Shown in pieces: positions 50,049 to 60,836 of a stretch of DNA of 64,000 nucleotides; within the stretch, counting starts at the first letter, position 1; every line of letters begins with the position of its first letter. The notes beneath the pieces were generated by a model. It saw only the letters and a list, made by a program, of their open reading frames with translations, did no database searches and had not been told where the DNA came from. The stretch is from Eunapius fragilis (Eukaryota > Porifera > Demospongiae > Spongillida > Spongillidae). A program made the translations under genes and the position numbers. Location of the stretch: assembly GCA_963681505.1 (NCBI GenBank), contig OY811974.1, positions 4,327,271 through 4,391,270 of the forward strand. Reading direction: 5' to 3'.

Positions 50049-50130
50049 GTATCTATATGTGTGGGGTCAAAGAAATGTACGGCAATCTCTCTGATGTGCC
50101 ACCTTATGTTCCTTCTGATGCCCGTCATCA
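50049..50130 (+). CDS. Possible internal exon
   Basis: 82 nt between TTCTCCAG and GTAAGT, a strong donor. The phase-2 frame reads IYMCGVKEMYGNLSDVPPYV then PSDARH. It is not repeated elsewhere in the window, and I do not recognise a family. It may be the next exon of the array gene. Confidence 0.4.
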
Positions 50131-50214
50131 GTAAGTACATGTACCATGCAGTTGTAATGCCTATTCATCTGATACCTATATTGTACCTGTACTGTTGTAT
50201 TTGACCTTGTTATG

Positions 50215-50475
50215 TGTTTCAAGATTGTGAAAAACCTTGTAGATCTTGATGCTTCGGCTTTCTTTCGTATCAATTTGTCACCATATAGTGCAAGAGGGAA
50301 CTCAATCAAACTTAGTCCTTTGTCATTACCTCACCATAATTTTCGCTCAAGCTTTTTCTCAATTAGAGTTATACACATTTAGAATTCATTACCAGACTCT
50401 GTGGTTACAGCATCCTCCGAAAAAATATTTAGGTCTAAACTCAGCAATGTAGACTTGTCTCCATTTTGTAAATGT
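50215..50475 (+). pseudogene. LINE (CR1/L2/jockey-like) ORF2 C-terminal fragment
   Basis: FKIVKNLVDLDASAFFRINL, then NFRSSFFSIRVIHI, a TAG, and NSLPDSVVTASSEKIFRSKL. This matches the typical LINE tail in which F..RV...WN.LP..VV.A.S...FK..L occurs; the TAG replaces the expected Trp. Upstream RT sequence is absent, consistent with 5' truncation. Confidence 0.55.
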
Positions 50476-50572
50476 TACCCATTTTAGGACGGGCAGTATA
50501 TTAGTGCATATTCATTTATGCCATTACTTGCCATTGTATAATATATGTACACAAAAATATAATAACGAAGCA

Positions 50573-52505
50573 AAATGACATCATTTTTTGAGCCATATCA
50601 ATTTGGTGTGGCTGTGCCCTGTGGTGCTGAGAGAATTGCTCATGGCTTGAGAACCTGTATAGATCAACACTGGATGGAGCATGACTTTGGTGTGTTGAAA
50701 GTAGATATGACCAATGCCTTTAATTTGGTTTCTCGTCAAGCTATCCTGTCAGAGTGTGCTAAGCACTTTCCTGAACTTCTACCTTGGGTCAGCTGGTGCT
50801 ATGGACAGCATCCCCTTCTTTGGCACTCACTAGGTTGCTTGTCGTCAGAATCAGGTGTCCAACAAGGGGATCCACTTGGACCCATGCTATTTTCACTAGT
50901 CTTAAACATCCTAGTAATGAAAATAGCAAGAGACAGTGCCTGCTCTAACATTCCTTTCCATGCCTGGTACTTGGACGATGGGGCTGTGGCTGGCCCAAGG
51001 TCTTCCTTATGCAGGATATTGACTCTGCTCCAGGAGGAAGGCCCTGCTCTGGGTATTATCATCAACCTGCCTAAGTGTGAGGTGTTTAGCCGACATGGGC
51101 TTGATATGTTTCCATTGAACATTAAGAAATCTGACAAGCCCAATATGGAGATTCTTGGGATTTCCATCGGTGACCTGGATTTTTGTTCCTCCTTCATCTC
51201 CAAATAACACTCTAAGGCCAAGATCCTATTGTCACAACTTGAGGAGGTTGGAGTTGTTGACCCTCAGGTTGCTTTAATCCTTCTTCGTCTCTGTGGATCC
51301 ATATGCAAACTGGTACATCTGGCAAGGGCAACTCCATCAACTCTTACATCTAAAGCCTTTGCTCTAATTGATGATGATATCAGAATGTCCTACTGTCGAT
51401 GCATTGGTGTTGACGCATCCGATACAATTTGGCAGCAGGCTCAGCTTAGCCCAAGTAGAGGGGGCCTTGGGTTTCGGTCATTATCTCGCCACTCATCAGC
51501 AGCATTCATCTCTTCTTTATGCTCATCTGGCTTTGGTATGCATTCATCTTCCTACCTGACTCAAGCAGTAGAGATCTTTAACAGCTTGGTCTCGCCTGCA
51601 GATGTAGTCAGTGTCGAGTCGCTCCTCACCACACCAGTCCCTCAGAAATTCCTTTCTGGTAAGTTAGATGACCATGTCTTCAACTTACTGCTGAACTCAT
51701 CTTCAGTAGCAGACAAAGCACGTCTTTTGTCAGTTTCCTCTCCCCATGCAGCATCCTGGCTTTCAGGTGTGCCCTCCGAGAGCTTAGGGCTTCACATGGA
51801 TCCTCCTGTTTTCCAGGTAGCCATCAAATGGTGGCTTGGCCTTGATGTTTCAGAGGGCTCACAATGTGCACTATGCCCAGGTAGTACACTTGACCACCTT
51901 GGCCACCATGCAGTTACCTGCAAGTATGGTGGCGATGTGGTAACTCGGCATAACATGATTAGGGACATCTTAGTGGAGACATGTCGTCGGGCTCACATAG
52001 GGGTTAAGGTGGAAGTCGGCAACAACCTAAGTAGAGACCACAGTAAGACCCGTCCTGCTGACATACTTCTTCCTAACTGGTTTTTGGGCAGAACAGCAGC
52101 ATTAGATTTGTCCATCACCTCACCGCTAAACCCTGTTAATTTGTTGGAAGCGGAAGTGTCGGCCACAGCTGCTACCCAGGCCACTGAGTCTAGGAAACAC
52201 CACGCCAATGACCCCAAGTGCTCAGATCTAGGATGGGTATGTGTCCCTATGGTAGTTGAAACATATGGAGCTTGGGGAAAAGAAGCCAATGCCATTATCT
52301 CCTCTGTAGCCTCTAGACTTGCCACTTCCATGTGTCGGCCAAAGTCCATCGTACTTAATGAGATCTATGGCCGACTGAATCTCCACCTGGTCAGGGTTAA
52401 TGCTACAGCTATCCTCTCTAGGGTAGCTCGTGTACTGTAGAGCTGTACTTTGTATTTAATCAGTGTTGTTTCTGTATATTCATGTCATATAATAATTATT
52501 AAAAA
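50573..52505 (+). mobile_element. REL-type non-LTR retrotransposon, copy 1 (5'-truncated)
   Basis: Starts in mid-RT (TCATTTTTTGAGCCATATCA) and ends in an ATAATAATTATTAAAAAA tail. Target-primed reverse transcription commonly gives such 5' truncation. The tail abuts the tail of copy 2 on the opposite strand. Confidence 0.7.
50575..52440 (+). pseudogene. Reverse transcriptase plus REL endonuclease ORF, one nonsense codon
   Basis: RT blocks: VLKVDMTNAFNLVSRQAIL, GVQQGDPLGPMLFSLVLN, AWYLDDGAVAGP. C-terminal part: zinc motif CALCPGSTLDHLGHHAVTC, RHNMIRDI, and the PD-type endonuclease core RPADILLPNW...AALDLS. This order (RT, CCHC, restriction-like endonuclease) is that of R2/R4/NeSL/HERO-group elements, which nick specific targets. 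The only break in the remaining 621 codons is a TAA at 51205, between the two long frames, which share the same phase. Confidence 0.8.
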
Positions 52506-52647
52506 AAATTTTTCATTATTAATCATAATAATAATATTATTGAACAAAGATTACATGTACAACGAAATAAATCCCCTAAGTAGTGTACAGCACACCAAAA
52601 AGACCCACAACACCCAAAGGACACCCACCCTAACCCACATGTCTCAA
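52441..52647. other. Tail-to-tail junction of two retrotransposon copies
   Basis: AT-rich 3' tails of copy 1 (+) and copy 2 (-) meet at ATTATTAATCATAATAATAATATTATTG (about 52518-52545). No gene. Candidate target microsatellite of TAA type. Confidence 0.6.
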
Positions 52648-55600
52648 TTAACCCCCGTCTACTGACTGCAACAGCCTTGCACGGGATAGCATGGCTCTTG
52701 CATTACAACGGACTAAGGTCAGGTTAAGTCTTTGGTATATGGTCGTTGTGGCTTTGGACTTGCTGCACTGTAACTGCAAAGCCAGGCGGGCTGCAAGGCG
52801 AGAAAACGAACTATGTGCTTCTTCCCCCCAGCACCCATATGACTCGACCGCTAAGGGAATGCAGACCCACCCCAGCTCCCTGCACTTAGGGTCGTTGGCA
52901 TTGTGCTTGCGCACTTCGGCCTTACCCGCTGCTGACCCACTTGTAGCTCCCGCTTCAATCAATGTATTGGAGTTAAGCGGTGAGACTACAGTTAGGTCAA
53001 ATGCAGCTGGCTTGCCCAGTGTCCAGTTGGGGACCAGAAAGTCTGCTGGCCGGCTATTAGAAAAATCCCCTCCCAATCCATACCCTATCTCCAATTGACC
53101 ACCCAGACGAGCTCTATGGCAGAATTGTGCAAAAACACCCAACAGGGCATTATGCCGTATCACTGCATCCCCTCCCTCTTTGCAGGTTACTGCATGATGC
53201 CCAAGAGGGTCTAGCTGATGGTCGTGGCAGTGGGGACAACGTTGCTGTTGTGAAGTGTCCATCCCAAGCCACCATTTCAATGCCACCTGGAACTCTTCCG
53301 GCTCCATGCAGAGATTGAGTCCCCTGGACGGAATCACTGCAAGCCAAGAGGAAGCATGGCGAGAGGACGCTGACAACAAGCGGGCACGGTTGGCTGGAGT
53401 TGAGATCGCACACAACTGATCAAATTGATGGTTTTCAATTCCAGCAGATAACTTTTTTTGGCTCGATCCTGACTCTAAAAACGAATTATCTGATAAAGAA
53501 CTTGCCTGAGGAACCAAACTATTGTAAATGTTGACTGCTTGCCTAGAAAACTCATCCAGGGGATCTGAATTACTGATTTTGATCACAGATGCCAAGTAAG
53601 CGCTGAACAATGCAGCTCCAACCTACGGAGGCCTAGACCACCCCTGCTAAGGCTCAACTGCACTTGTCGCCAATCTGCATCCGAAGCATCAATTCCCACA
53701 CAATCCGAGAAGTGACATCGAACCTCCCCATCAAACAATGCTAGTCCTTTTGACACCAGAGAAGGAGGAGTGGAGCGTGCTACATGGACCAATTTACAAA
53801 ATGATGCATACTGCCGTAAGAGGAGCAGTTCAATTTGAGGGTCTATTGAACCCACCTCTGCCACCTGGGATAGCAACCTCACTGCCTTGGCCTGCTTTTG
53901 AGCCAGAAATTTGGCACAAAATATCACATCCCCAATAGGAGCCCCTAAAATCTCTACATTCGGATCATGCTGCCTCTTCATGTCCACTGGAAAGCCTTCC
54001 AAAGAGCCTTGAGAAATAAGCTCACATTTGGTAGCATTGATCCTAAGTCCCATGGGGGGACCAATCTGTTGAATGAGTTGGATAGCCCGCTTAACTGTGT
54101 CTGTAGAACCTGCAATGGTACCATCATCCAGGTACCATCTATTGAATAAGAGATTGGAACACTCCTTGTCTGCCGCAGTAGCCCGAACCAGCTTTTGTAG
54201 AACCAGAGAAAACTTGAGAGGGCCCAAAGGATCTCCCTGATGGACACCTTGTTCTGACCCAAGTGTGCCCATTGGGTGCCACAATGTGGGATGTTGTCCA
54301 TAGCACCAGTAAACCCACCGAAACAGTTCCGGGAAGTGAGTCGCACACTCTTCTAGCAGGGCCTGCCGCGATACTTCATTAAAGGCATTCTTTAGATCCA
54401 CTTTACAGGCAACAAACTCCCTATCCCCCCAGTGTTCTGAAATGCAGCGACGAAAACCATGCACCAGCTTTTCAGCCCCTGCTGGGTAAGCCACACCCAA
54501 CTGAAAACTCAGAGGCTTTGGCTCTAGAAATGATGCAAAGACACTTCCCTGTCAGTCTTCTCAAAGTCTCACTAACTACAATTGGGCGTATGTCCAGGGG
54601 AGATCCCTCCTCGTTCTTCATCAAGGCAGTAAGTGAGCCTCCTGCTAGAAACTTGGCTACCCCAATTGGAGCTCTCCCATCTGCTAAGATGTTCACTATG
54701 GCCCTAAGGGAAGAGCAGATGGAAATGGGAAGATGAACCTCGGCCGCTTCAATCAGGTGCTGTATTCGCAACCCAGAGGGACCACAAGCACTATCTCTGG
54801 GAAACTGGTACAGGACTGACCTGATATCGAGGTCTGGAGGCAGCTTGAAACTCTCTGATGGTAACACGATTTCCGGGTGCGATGGGTGCAATGGGACTGG
54901 GCCTCTTGGGTGCTTCTGCTCTAACAGGTTCCATGTTTCCCTCATGTTTGGAGCAATCCCTGACGATGATAAAACCTTGCATGCCTTTTCTAACAACCCT
55001 TCCCTAGCCTTCGAAACTGCTAGCTGAACTTTCCTCCCTGTTTCCTTTGAGTGCTGCTCCTTACCTCCATAAGGAAGCCGACTGACCATCCGACCACCGC
55101 CTGCAAAGCTCTTCAATTGAGAATGGCTTGTGTCGGCTACCACCACGATGAGAAGCCCTCAACACACATTTTGGCAGCATAAATAACTTTAACCACACCT
55201 CTTCTGTATTGAGCTGGCAAATTGCTCTCAGCGTCTCCGATAGAGCTCGGGCAAAGGCTGGTCTTGCTTTTTGGGGGATGTGATGGACTGTGGCACATCG
55301 GAGACTACAAACTTTCTCAAAGGATGGGAGGAGGGCATTGGAGTCATCACCGTCCCCTTGACTAGAACCTACTGTGGTGGAGGCAACCTGGCCTTGAAGT
55401 GGACCTACACCTGTAGTTGACCCACTGCATTTTGTGGAGTGGGATCCAAACCTGGAATTGACAACTATATGGTGACAACTAAGGCAAACAAACGAATCCT
55501 GTTCCTGCAACCACTCAAGGAGGACGTCGCCTGGAAGGATATTCTGCACATGAAGCATCATGTGAGCTTTCTCCATCGATGGTGCAATCAATTCTAGACA

Positions 55601-56330
55601 TCCTTCAACTGGACATCTGTCGCGGGGTGCGCTGGTAAACATAGGGGGGAAGAAGCCTTCGCGGGAAATCGATTAGATAAATAAGAACGAGTGGATGAAG
55701 TAGGAGGGGACAAGGGGAGAATGTGGGGGGGGGAACAGCTGTTCCTTGTGGTGAGGTGCTAAGTGGCTGCGGTGAATGCGGCGGTGAATAAACTTCTTCA
55801 GCGGATGGGAGCGGTGGAGATGGATGGGGACGGAGAGAGGCTAACGATGGTTGAGACGAGCTAGCTTCAACCAAAGAGCACAGAAGCGACAGGGTACAGG
55901 ACGACGGCTGCGATGATGCCTGCTCTGCTGGGGACCTATTCGAAGTGTTACTGCACTTACCTCTCCTTCCTGGGTAGCAGTCTACACAGCCTTTATTGCT
56001 TTTAGCACACGAGCAGTCTTTGCACACACTCAAAAAGAAGCCACCCTTCACCAGATGCCCAGACAATGCCTCAGGTCTAGTCCTGTCCAACGTCGGTGGT
56101 TTTTTGACAAGAGATCCACGTGGTCTTCTGAGACAGCCTTGGGGTACTGTTCCTCTTGCGTGGCCCTAATCCGCAGAGGAGATTCCTCTCTTTTCGTGGC
56201 CACTCTCGAGGTCAACTCCTCCGCCCTGTCACCCGATCGCATTATACAGCCACCTGGAAGGACGTCCTCCAATGAAAGCTCACCCTGTGCGTACATCGCG
56301 GCTTCAGCCAAAGATGGCAAGTACTGTGAG
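52648..56330 (-). pseudogene. REL-type non-LTR retrotransposon, copy 2 (near full length)
   Basis: Reading leftward: an N-terminal region with Cys-rich CKDCSCAKSNKGCVDCYPGR, zinc finger RCPVEGCLELIAPSMEKAH (55615 region), a second Cys/His pair FVCLSCHHIVVNS, then RT with FPRDSACGPSGLRIQHLIEA, CKVDLKNAFNEVSRQALLEE, GVHQGDPLGPLKFSLVLQ and RWYLDDGTIAG, then CPHCHDHQLDPLGHHAVTC, RHNALLGV and RPADFLVPNWTLGKPAAFDL. About five frameshifts. It shows the full domain order of the family. The 5' end is about 56425, next to a TTA microsatellite. Confidence 0.8.
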
Positions 56331-56425
56331 GTGGCCTACACGTACCGATCGTTGAAGTAATAGCGTTGTCCAAGAGCGGTAGATGGAACTTGATGCAACG
56401 CACGGGCACTGCTGTCGCGCTATTC

Positions 56426-56463
56426 GTATTATTATTATTTTATTATTTTTATTTTTATTATTA
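56426..56463. repeat. TTA-type microsatellite between copies 2 and 3
   Basis: TTATTATTATT variants separate the 5' end of copy 2 from the 3' end of copy 3 (both minus strand). Confidence 0.85.
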
Positions 56464-56504
56464 CAGTTACAGCAGAAAAATTCAACACATAAATAATAAT
56501 AATG

Positions 56505-57815
56505 TTAAGTAATCACACAACACAACGTTCCCAGAGAGACAATCTCAGTGGCCGGCACCAGGGATCTCATCAGTATGGCTCTGGCATTAGACCGGACAAG
56601 GATGATACCAAGTTTGCCATACAAGTTGGACAGGATCATCGACTTTGGTTTGTTCGTAGTGATGGCAATCCGGGAAGCAATAAAGGAGAATGTGTTGCAT
56701 GCTTCAGCTCCCCATGCTCTATACGATTCTATGGCTAAGAGAGTGCATTGCCACCCTAGTTCAGAGCACTTAGCATCATACTTGGAATGTTTATGCACCT
56801 CTGCTGCTTTGGCTGCTGTACCTGTTGAATCTCCCGCTTCCAAAATAGTTGAGGGGTTAAGCAGTGAAGTAACAGTGATATCGTTGGCAGCACTAGCAGG
56901 ACCACTGGGATTAGAGTCTGAGGAATGGCATTATTCTCAGAATGAGGATTTAAACCCAACCACCATTTGACTGCAATGCTGAGCTCACATGGATTGAGGT
57001 GAAGTCCCATGACTTCTGAAGGGACGACTGAGAGCCAGGCAGAGGCGTGAGGGGAGGACACTGAAAGAAGTCGTGCTTTGTTAGCACAGAACATGGAGTT
57101 GTAAAGGCTAGCAAACTGTGAGTCTTCTATCACATCTGAAAGATGTCGCTGTGAAGGTGGGTTGGACAGCAGAGAGTGGACTGGGAACACAGTTGTTGAA
57201 TAAAGTGATTGAGCTGGTGAGATGGGAGTGGGATGGGGTGGCTGAGTCTGAACTGCATAGTGAAGAGATGAAGGCAGCCGGGTGTGGAGGGAGAGGGGAC
57301 GCAATCCTAGGCCACCTCTACGTGGGCTCAGTTGTGCTTGCTTCCAAGCATCTACAGAGATGTCCAGGCCTGTGCATTTGGTGAAGCAGTTAGCGACAGC
57401 AAGGTCAAAATCCTTCAAGGCCTCAGCTGCCGATGAGGAAGGTGTGCCTCTAGCTAGGTGTATTAATTTGCACAATAGGAAGCACAATGACAGAGAAGAG
57501 TGAGGGCAACATGAAGGTCTGAAGAGCCAATATATTCTAGGTGAGAAAGAAGTGCTGAGGGACTGGAACATTTTCTGGCAATGAAGCTAGAGCAGAATGC
57601 TGTGTCACCAATTGGTACTCCAAGAAGTTCGAAGTTAGGAATGTTGAATAAAGGAATAAAGGTGGGAAACAAAGACACATCACTGGGAGTAATCAACTCA
57701 CATTTCTTCAAATTCACATGGCAGCCTTGAAGGGGACCATCTGATTGTATGATGTCAGAGCTCGAGATACAGATGCCGGGTGACCAGCCAAGACTCCATC
57801 ATCTAAGTACCAAAC
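56505..57815 (-). pseudogene. REL-type non-LTR retrotransposon, copy 3 (5'-truncated, internally deleted)
   Basis: The first readable motif is WYLDDGVLAG at about 57805; then GVPIGDTAFCSSFIARK, AQLSPRRGGLGLRPLSL, ARLLSVSSPHASAWLSVVPS and AVKWWLGLNPHSE. The zinc/RHN/endonuclease core is missing between about 56960 and 56850; the frame resumes with KYDAKCSELGWQCTLLAIES and VRSNARAILMRS. Truncation just before the YLDDG site. Confidence 0.75.
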
Positions 57816-58143
57816 AAGAATACATTAAATGTAGTTACAGCAGGATAAAATGGACAAACACAATGACATTGTTATAAGGATAACTAATTTACAATAGATG
57901 CCGCTAACAAACCTATAGTTCTTCTAACCTATCCGGACATTTTCTCTCCCCATGATGGCCCTAGCCACTGACCTCACCAATGACATGTTGAGGTGGCCAT
58001 AAATGTCACCCAACATTTTGGGTTTGGGAATGGCCTGGCCGATGGCAAGTAGAGAGGCAAGACGGGAAAAAATACTATGGGCCTCCATCCCCCAGTTACC
58101 ATATGTTTCTACGGCTAGGGGGATACATGTCCAGCCCAACTCC
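57816..58143 (-). pseudogene. REL-type non-LTR retrotransposon, copy 4, 3' part
   Basis: ELGWTCIPLAVETYGNWGME then LVRSVARAIMGRENVRIG and a stop at 57924, followed by an AT-rich tail. This is the C-terminus of the copy whose 5' part resumes at 60837; an hAT transposon divides them. Confidence 0.75.
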
Positions 58144-60836
58144 CAGTGCTCAAAATAGTGGTCGGACATCGGTCAATTTCCGATCAATTTGCGCGTATGA
58201 CCGCGCAACTTGAACTAAAGCCGGTCACTTGGACCGACCATCCATTTCATTGTTATTGTTAATAAAATCATAGCGATTAGTTATCGTAGCAGTAACGTTT
58301 TCATGATACACGTAGCAATGATAACATAATGTATGTTGCAGCTGTTAGTGAATACTATTAATTTACCGCTGCCAGTAAATAAAAAAATTATTGTAAAATG
58401 GACGAAGAGAGTTTGGTGCCCGATACAAAGAAGAGGAAAGTGACGGTTAACACATTCAAGAAGTGGAAGACAGAGATGGACAAAGAGCATCAAACGGTTA
58501 CATGGCTTGAATGTGACTCCGAAATGGTAGGTACGAACAGGATAGTGAACAAACTTCTTTGCGTAGTGTGATACAAGAAGCGGATCTGTTGTAGACGGAA
58601 TTACAGTGATCGTTGGGTTGTTGGTGAGGAGTTGGTACGTAACAGCAACATTCGAGATCATGCGGTTTCCGATCAGCATATTCATGCCATGAATTTGCTG
58701 AAGCAGGAACAGGGCAAAGTACCAAGTTGCTCGCACGCGCCAATAGCTCAAATGCTCAGCGCGATTCCTCAACTAGAAAAGGAGCAGATAAAGCTAAAAT
58801 TCGACATTGCTTACTTTTTAGCTCAAGAAAAATTGTCTTTTGCAAAAATTTCCGAAGCTCTGTGAGTTGGAGGCTCGCATGGAGTTTCCATAGGTAATGC
58901 ATACACTAATGATATCGCTTGTAGCACCTTCACGCATTACACTGCAGAGTCACAACGCCAGCAAGTTAAGGAAGCAATATTACAGGCTAAGTTCTTTTCA
59001 CTGTTGATGGATGGGTCCACTGATAAAGGGAATGTAGATGATGAGATGTTCATGGTGGTTTGGTGTGATACCAATGGAGAGGATGAGCTGATTCACACTA
59101 GAATGACCTACTTACGTATTGGTACACCGTCTACTGTCACTGCTGCAGGTCTCTTTGAAGAACTCAGCAAAACACTTGCACAACTAGGAATACCAAACAT
59201 AGATGCTGAGAAATGCAGTAGATTGGTTGGCATAGGTACTGATGGAGCTTCATGTAATATTGCCCGAAATGGTTTGAAAGGGTGTGTGGAAGAAAAATTG
59301 GAGTGGGTATTCTGGATGTGGTGTCTGGCTCATCGTTTGGAATTGGCAGTGAAGGATGCGTTGAAAGGTACTACATTTGATGTTGTTGATGACATGCTCC
59401 TCAAACTCTACTACATTTATGAGAAGTCTCCCAAGAAATGTAGAGAATTTGAGGAGGTGATCACTGACCTTAAAGGCTGCATCACATTTGATGATTCAGG
59501 GATCAGGCCTGTAAGGGCCAGTGGCTCCAGGTGGATTAGCCATAAGTTGAATGCGTGTCTTGTCGAAGTACGGAGCATACACTAGCCACCTTATAGCCCT
59601 CTCTGAGGATCATGCATTGAAGAGTGCAGATCGTGCAAAACTTCAAGGATATTGCAAAAAGTGGTCAGATGCAAAGTATATTTTGGGGTGTGCAGTCTTC
59701 ACTGACCTTCTTACACCAGCTTCATTTTTTTCAAAACAAATGCAATTAGATGAATTGGATATCTTGACAGCCCTCTCTAACTTGCTACATACAGTCAAGG
59801 AAGTTGAGAAGTTGAGTTTGATGCCTTTGCCCCAGTGGCCAGCATATTCCACCACATTAAAGAAAGTGATTGATGAAAATGGGGCAAAGGTATATCAAGG
59901 CCAGGAACTGAAGAGGTTCCATCAGGCTGAGACATTCTACATGAACCACTATGAGGAGTATTGTAAAAATCTCACTGAGTGTCTACGTTCCATAATGGCC
60001 TGGTCTGACACAGAACTGATTCGAGACATTATCCATGTCTTAGTTACGCAAGGATGGGAAAAGATGGTGAGGGAAAAGACACCTCTGGACAGTGTAGACA
60101 GACTTGGAGAAAGTTTTGCTGTTGCACTTAAGGGAGCTCAGGCAGATTTAAGCAAGATCAAAGCAGAGTTTGAAATCCTTGCAGTGCAGTTTATTTCACT
60201 CTTGATATCGTGCTGTTTGGTGGCGAATCTTCCATGCACCTAGTGCTGGTGAATGGTCCAATGCACTAGTTCTCATTGAACTTCTTTTTTCATTGCCTTC
60301 ATCTACCGGCAAACTAGAACGTGCCTTCTCCCAAATGAAAGTGATTAAGACAGACAAAAGAAGTGTGCTTTCTAATGAGTCACTTGATGACCTCCTCATG
60401 GTGAACATCAATGGTCCACCCCTCAAAGAATTCTGCCCAGATGCTGCTATTGATCTGTAGTGGAAAGATAAGCTGCGCAGACCACATCAGCAAGAAAGGA
60501 AAGCTTATGCATCTAGAGAAAAATCTACTGAAGGAGACACTGCTGAAGTAGAGGGTGTAAAGGAAATGGACATGCTTACTAACTGGGACGACTGGATGGC
60601 TCCTTTACCCTCTGATAGTCATGCTGACAGTGACTGATGTAGTGAATGTACCTCATTGATTATGTATCTACATGACATATATCTAGCACTCAGTCTCTAT
60701 ATTGATGTATCTAATCTATATCTAGCACTCAGTCCATTTGATGTAATTAAATTTACACACCCCTACAAACATACATGTAAAAAATGCATACATAGAAGAA
60801 TGTCCGATCAAAGTTTAGACCTTATTTTGAGCACTG
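58144..60836 (+). mobile_element. hAT transposon inserted into retrotransposon copy 4
   Basis: Ends CAGTGCTCAAAATAGTGGTC and the complement of CAGTGCTCAAAATAAGGTCT. AACTCC is repeated outside (58138-58143, 60837-60842). Removing 58144-60842 rejoins the retrotransposon frame (NDTRCQE to LGWTCIPLAVE). CAGTG ends and the transposase type support hAT; the duplication is 6 bp, not 8. Confidence 0.85.
58398..60637 (+). pseudogene. hAT-type transposase (ZNF862/C17orf113-like)
   Basis: The start is MDEESLVPDTKKRKVTVNTF. A damaged N-terminal zinc finger follows (KLLCVV, TGA, KKRIC, and DHAVSDQHIHAM). Then come AKFFSLLMDGSTDKGNVDDE (first catalytic Asp region), LVGIGTDGASCNIARNGLKG, WCLAHRLELAVKDAL, RASGSRWISHKLNA, and a C-terminal dimerisation block LLFSLPSSTGKLERAFSQMK with LSNESLDDLLMVN. 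Stops at about 58570 and 58863 and frameshifts near 59575 and 60215 break it. Similar proteins are domesticated in vertebrates, but this one lies within transposon ends. Confidence 0.75.

Noticed and set aside
58398..60637. Domesticated ZNF862-like host gene
   Set aside because: It lies between TIRs with a target duplication and has several frame breaks, so it is a dead transposon, not a host gene.
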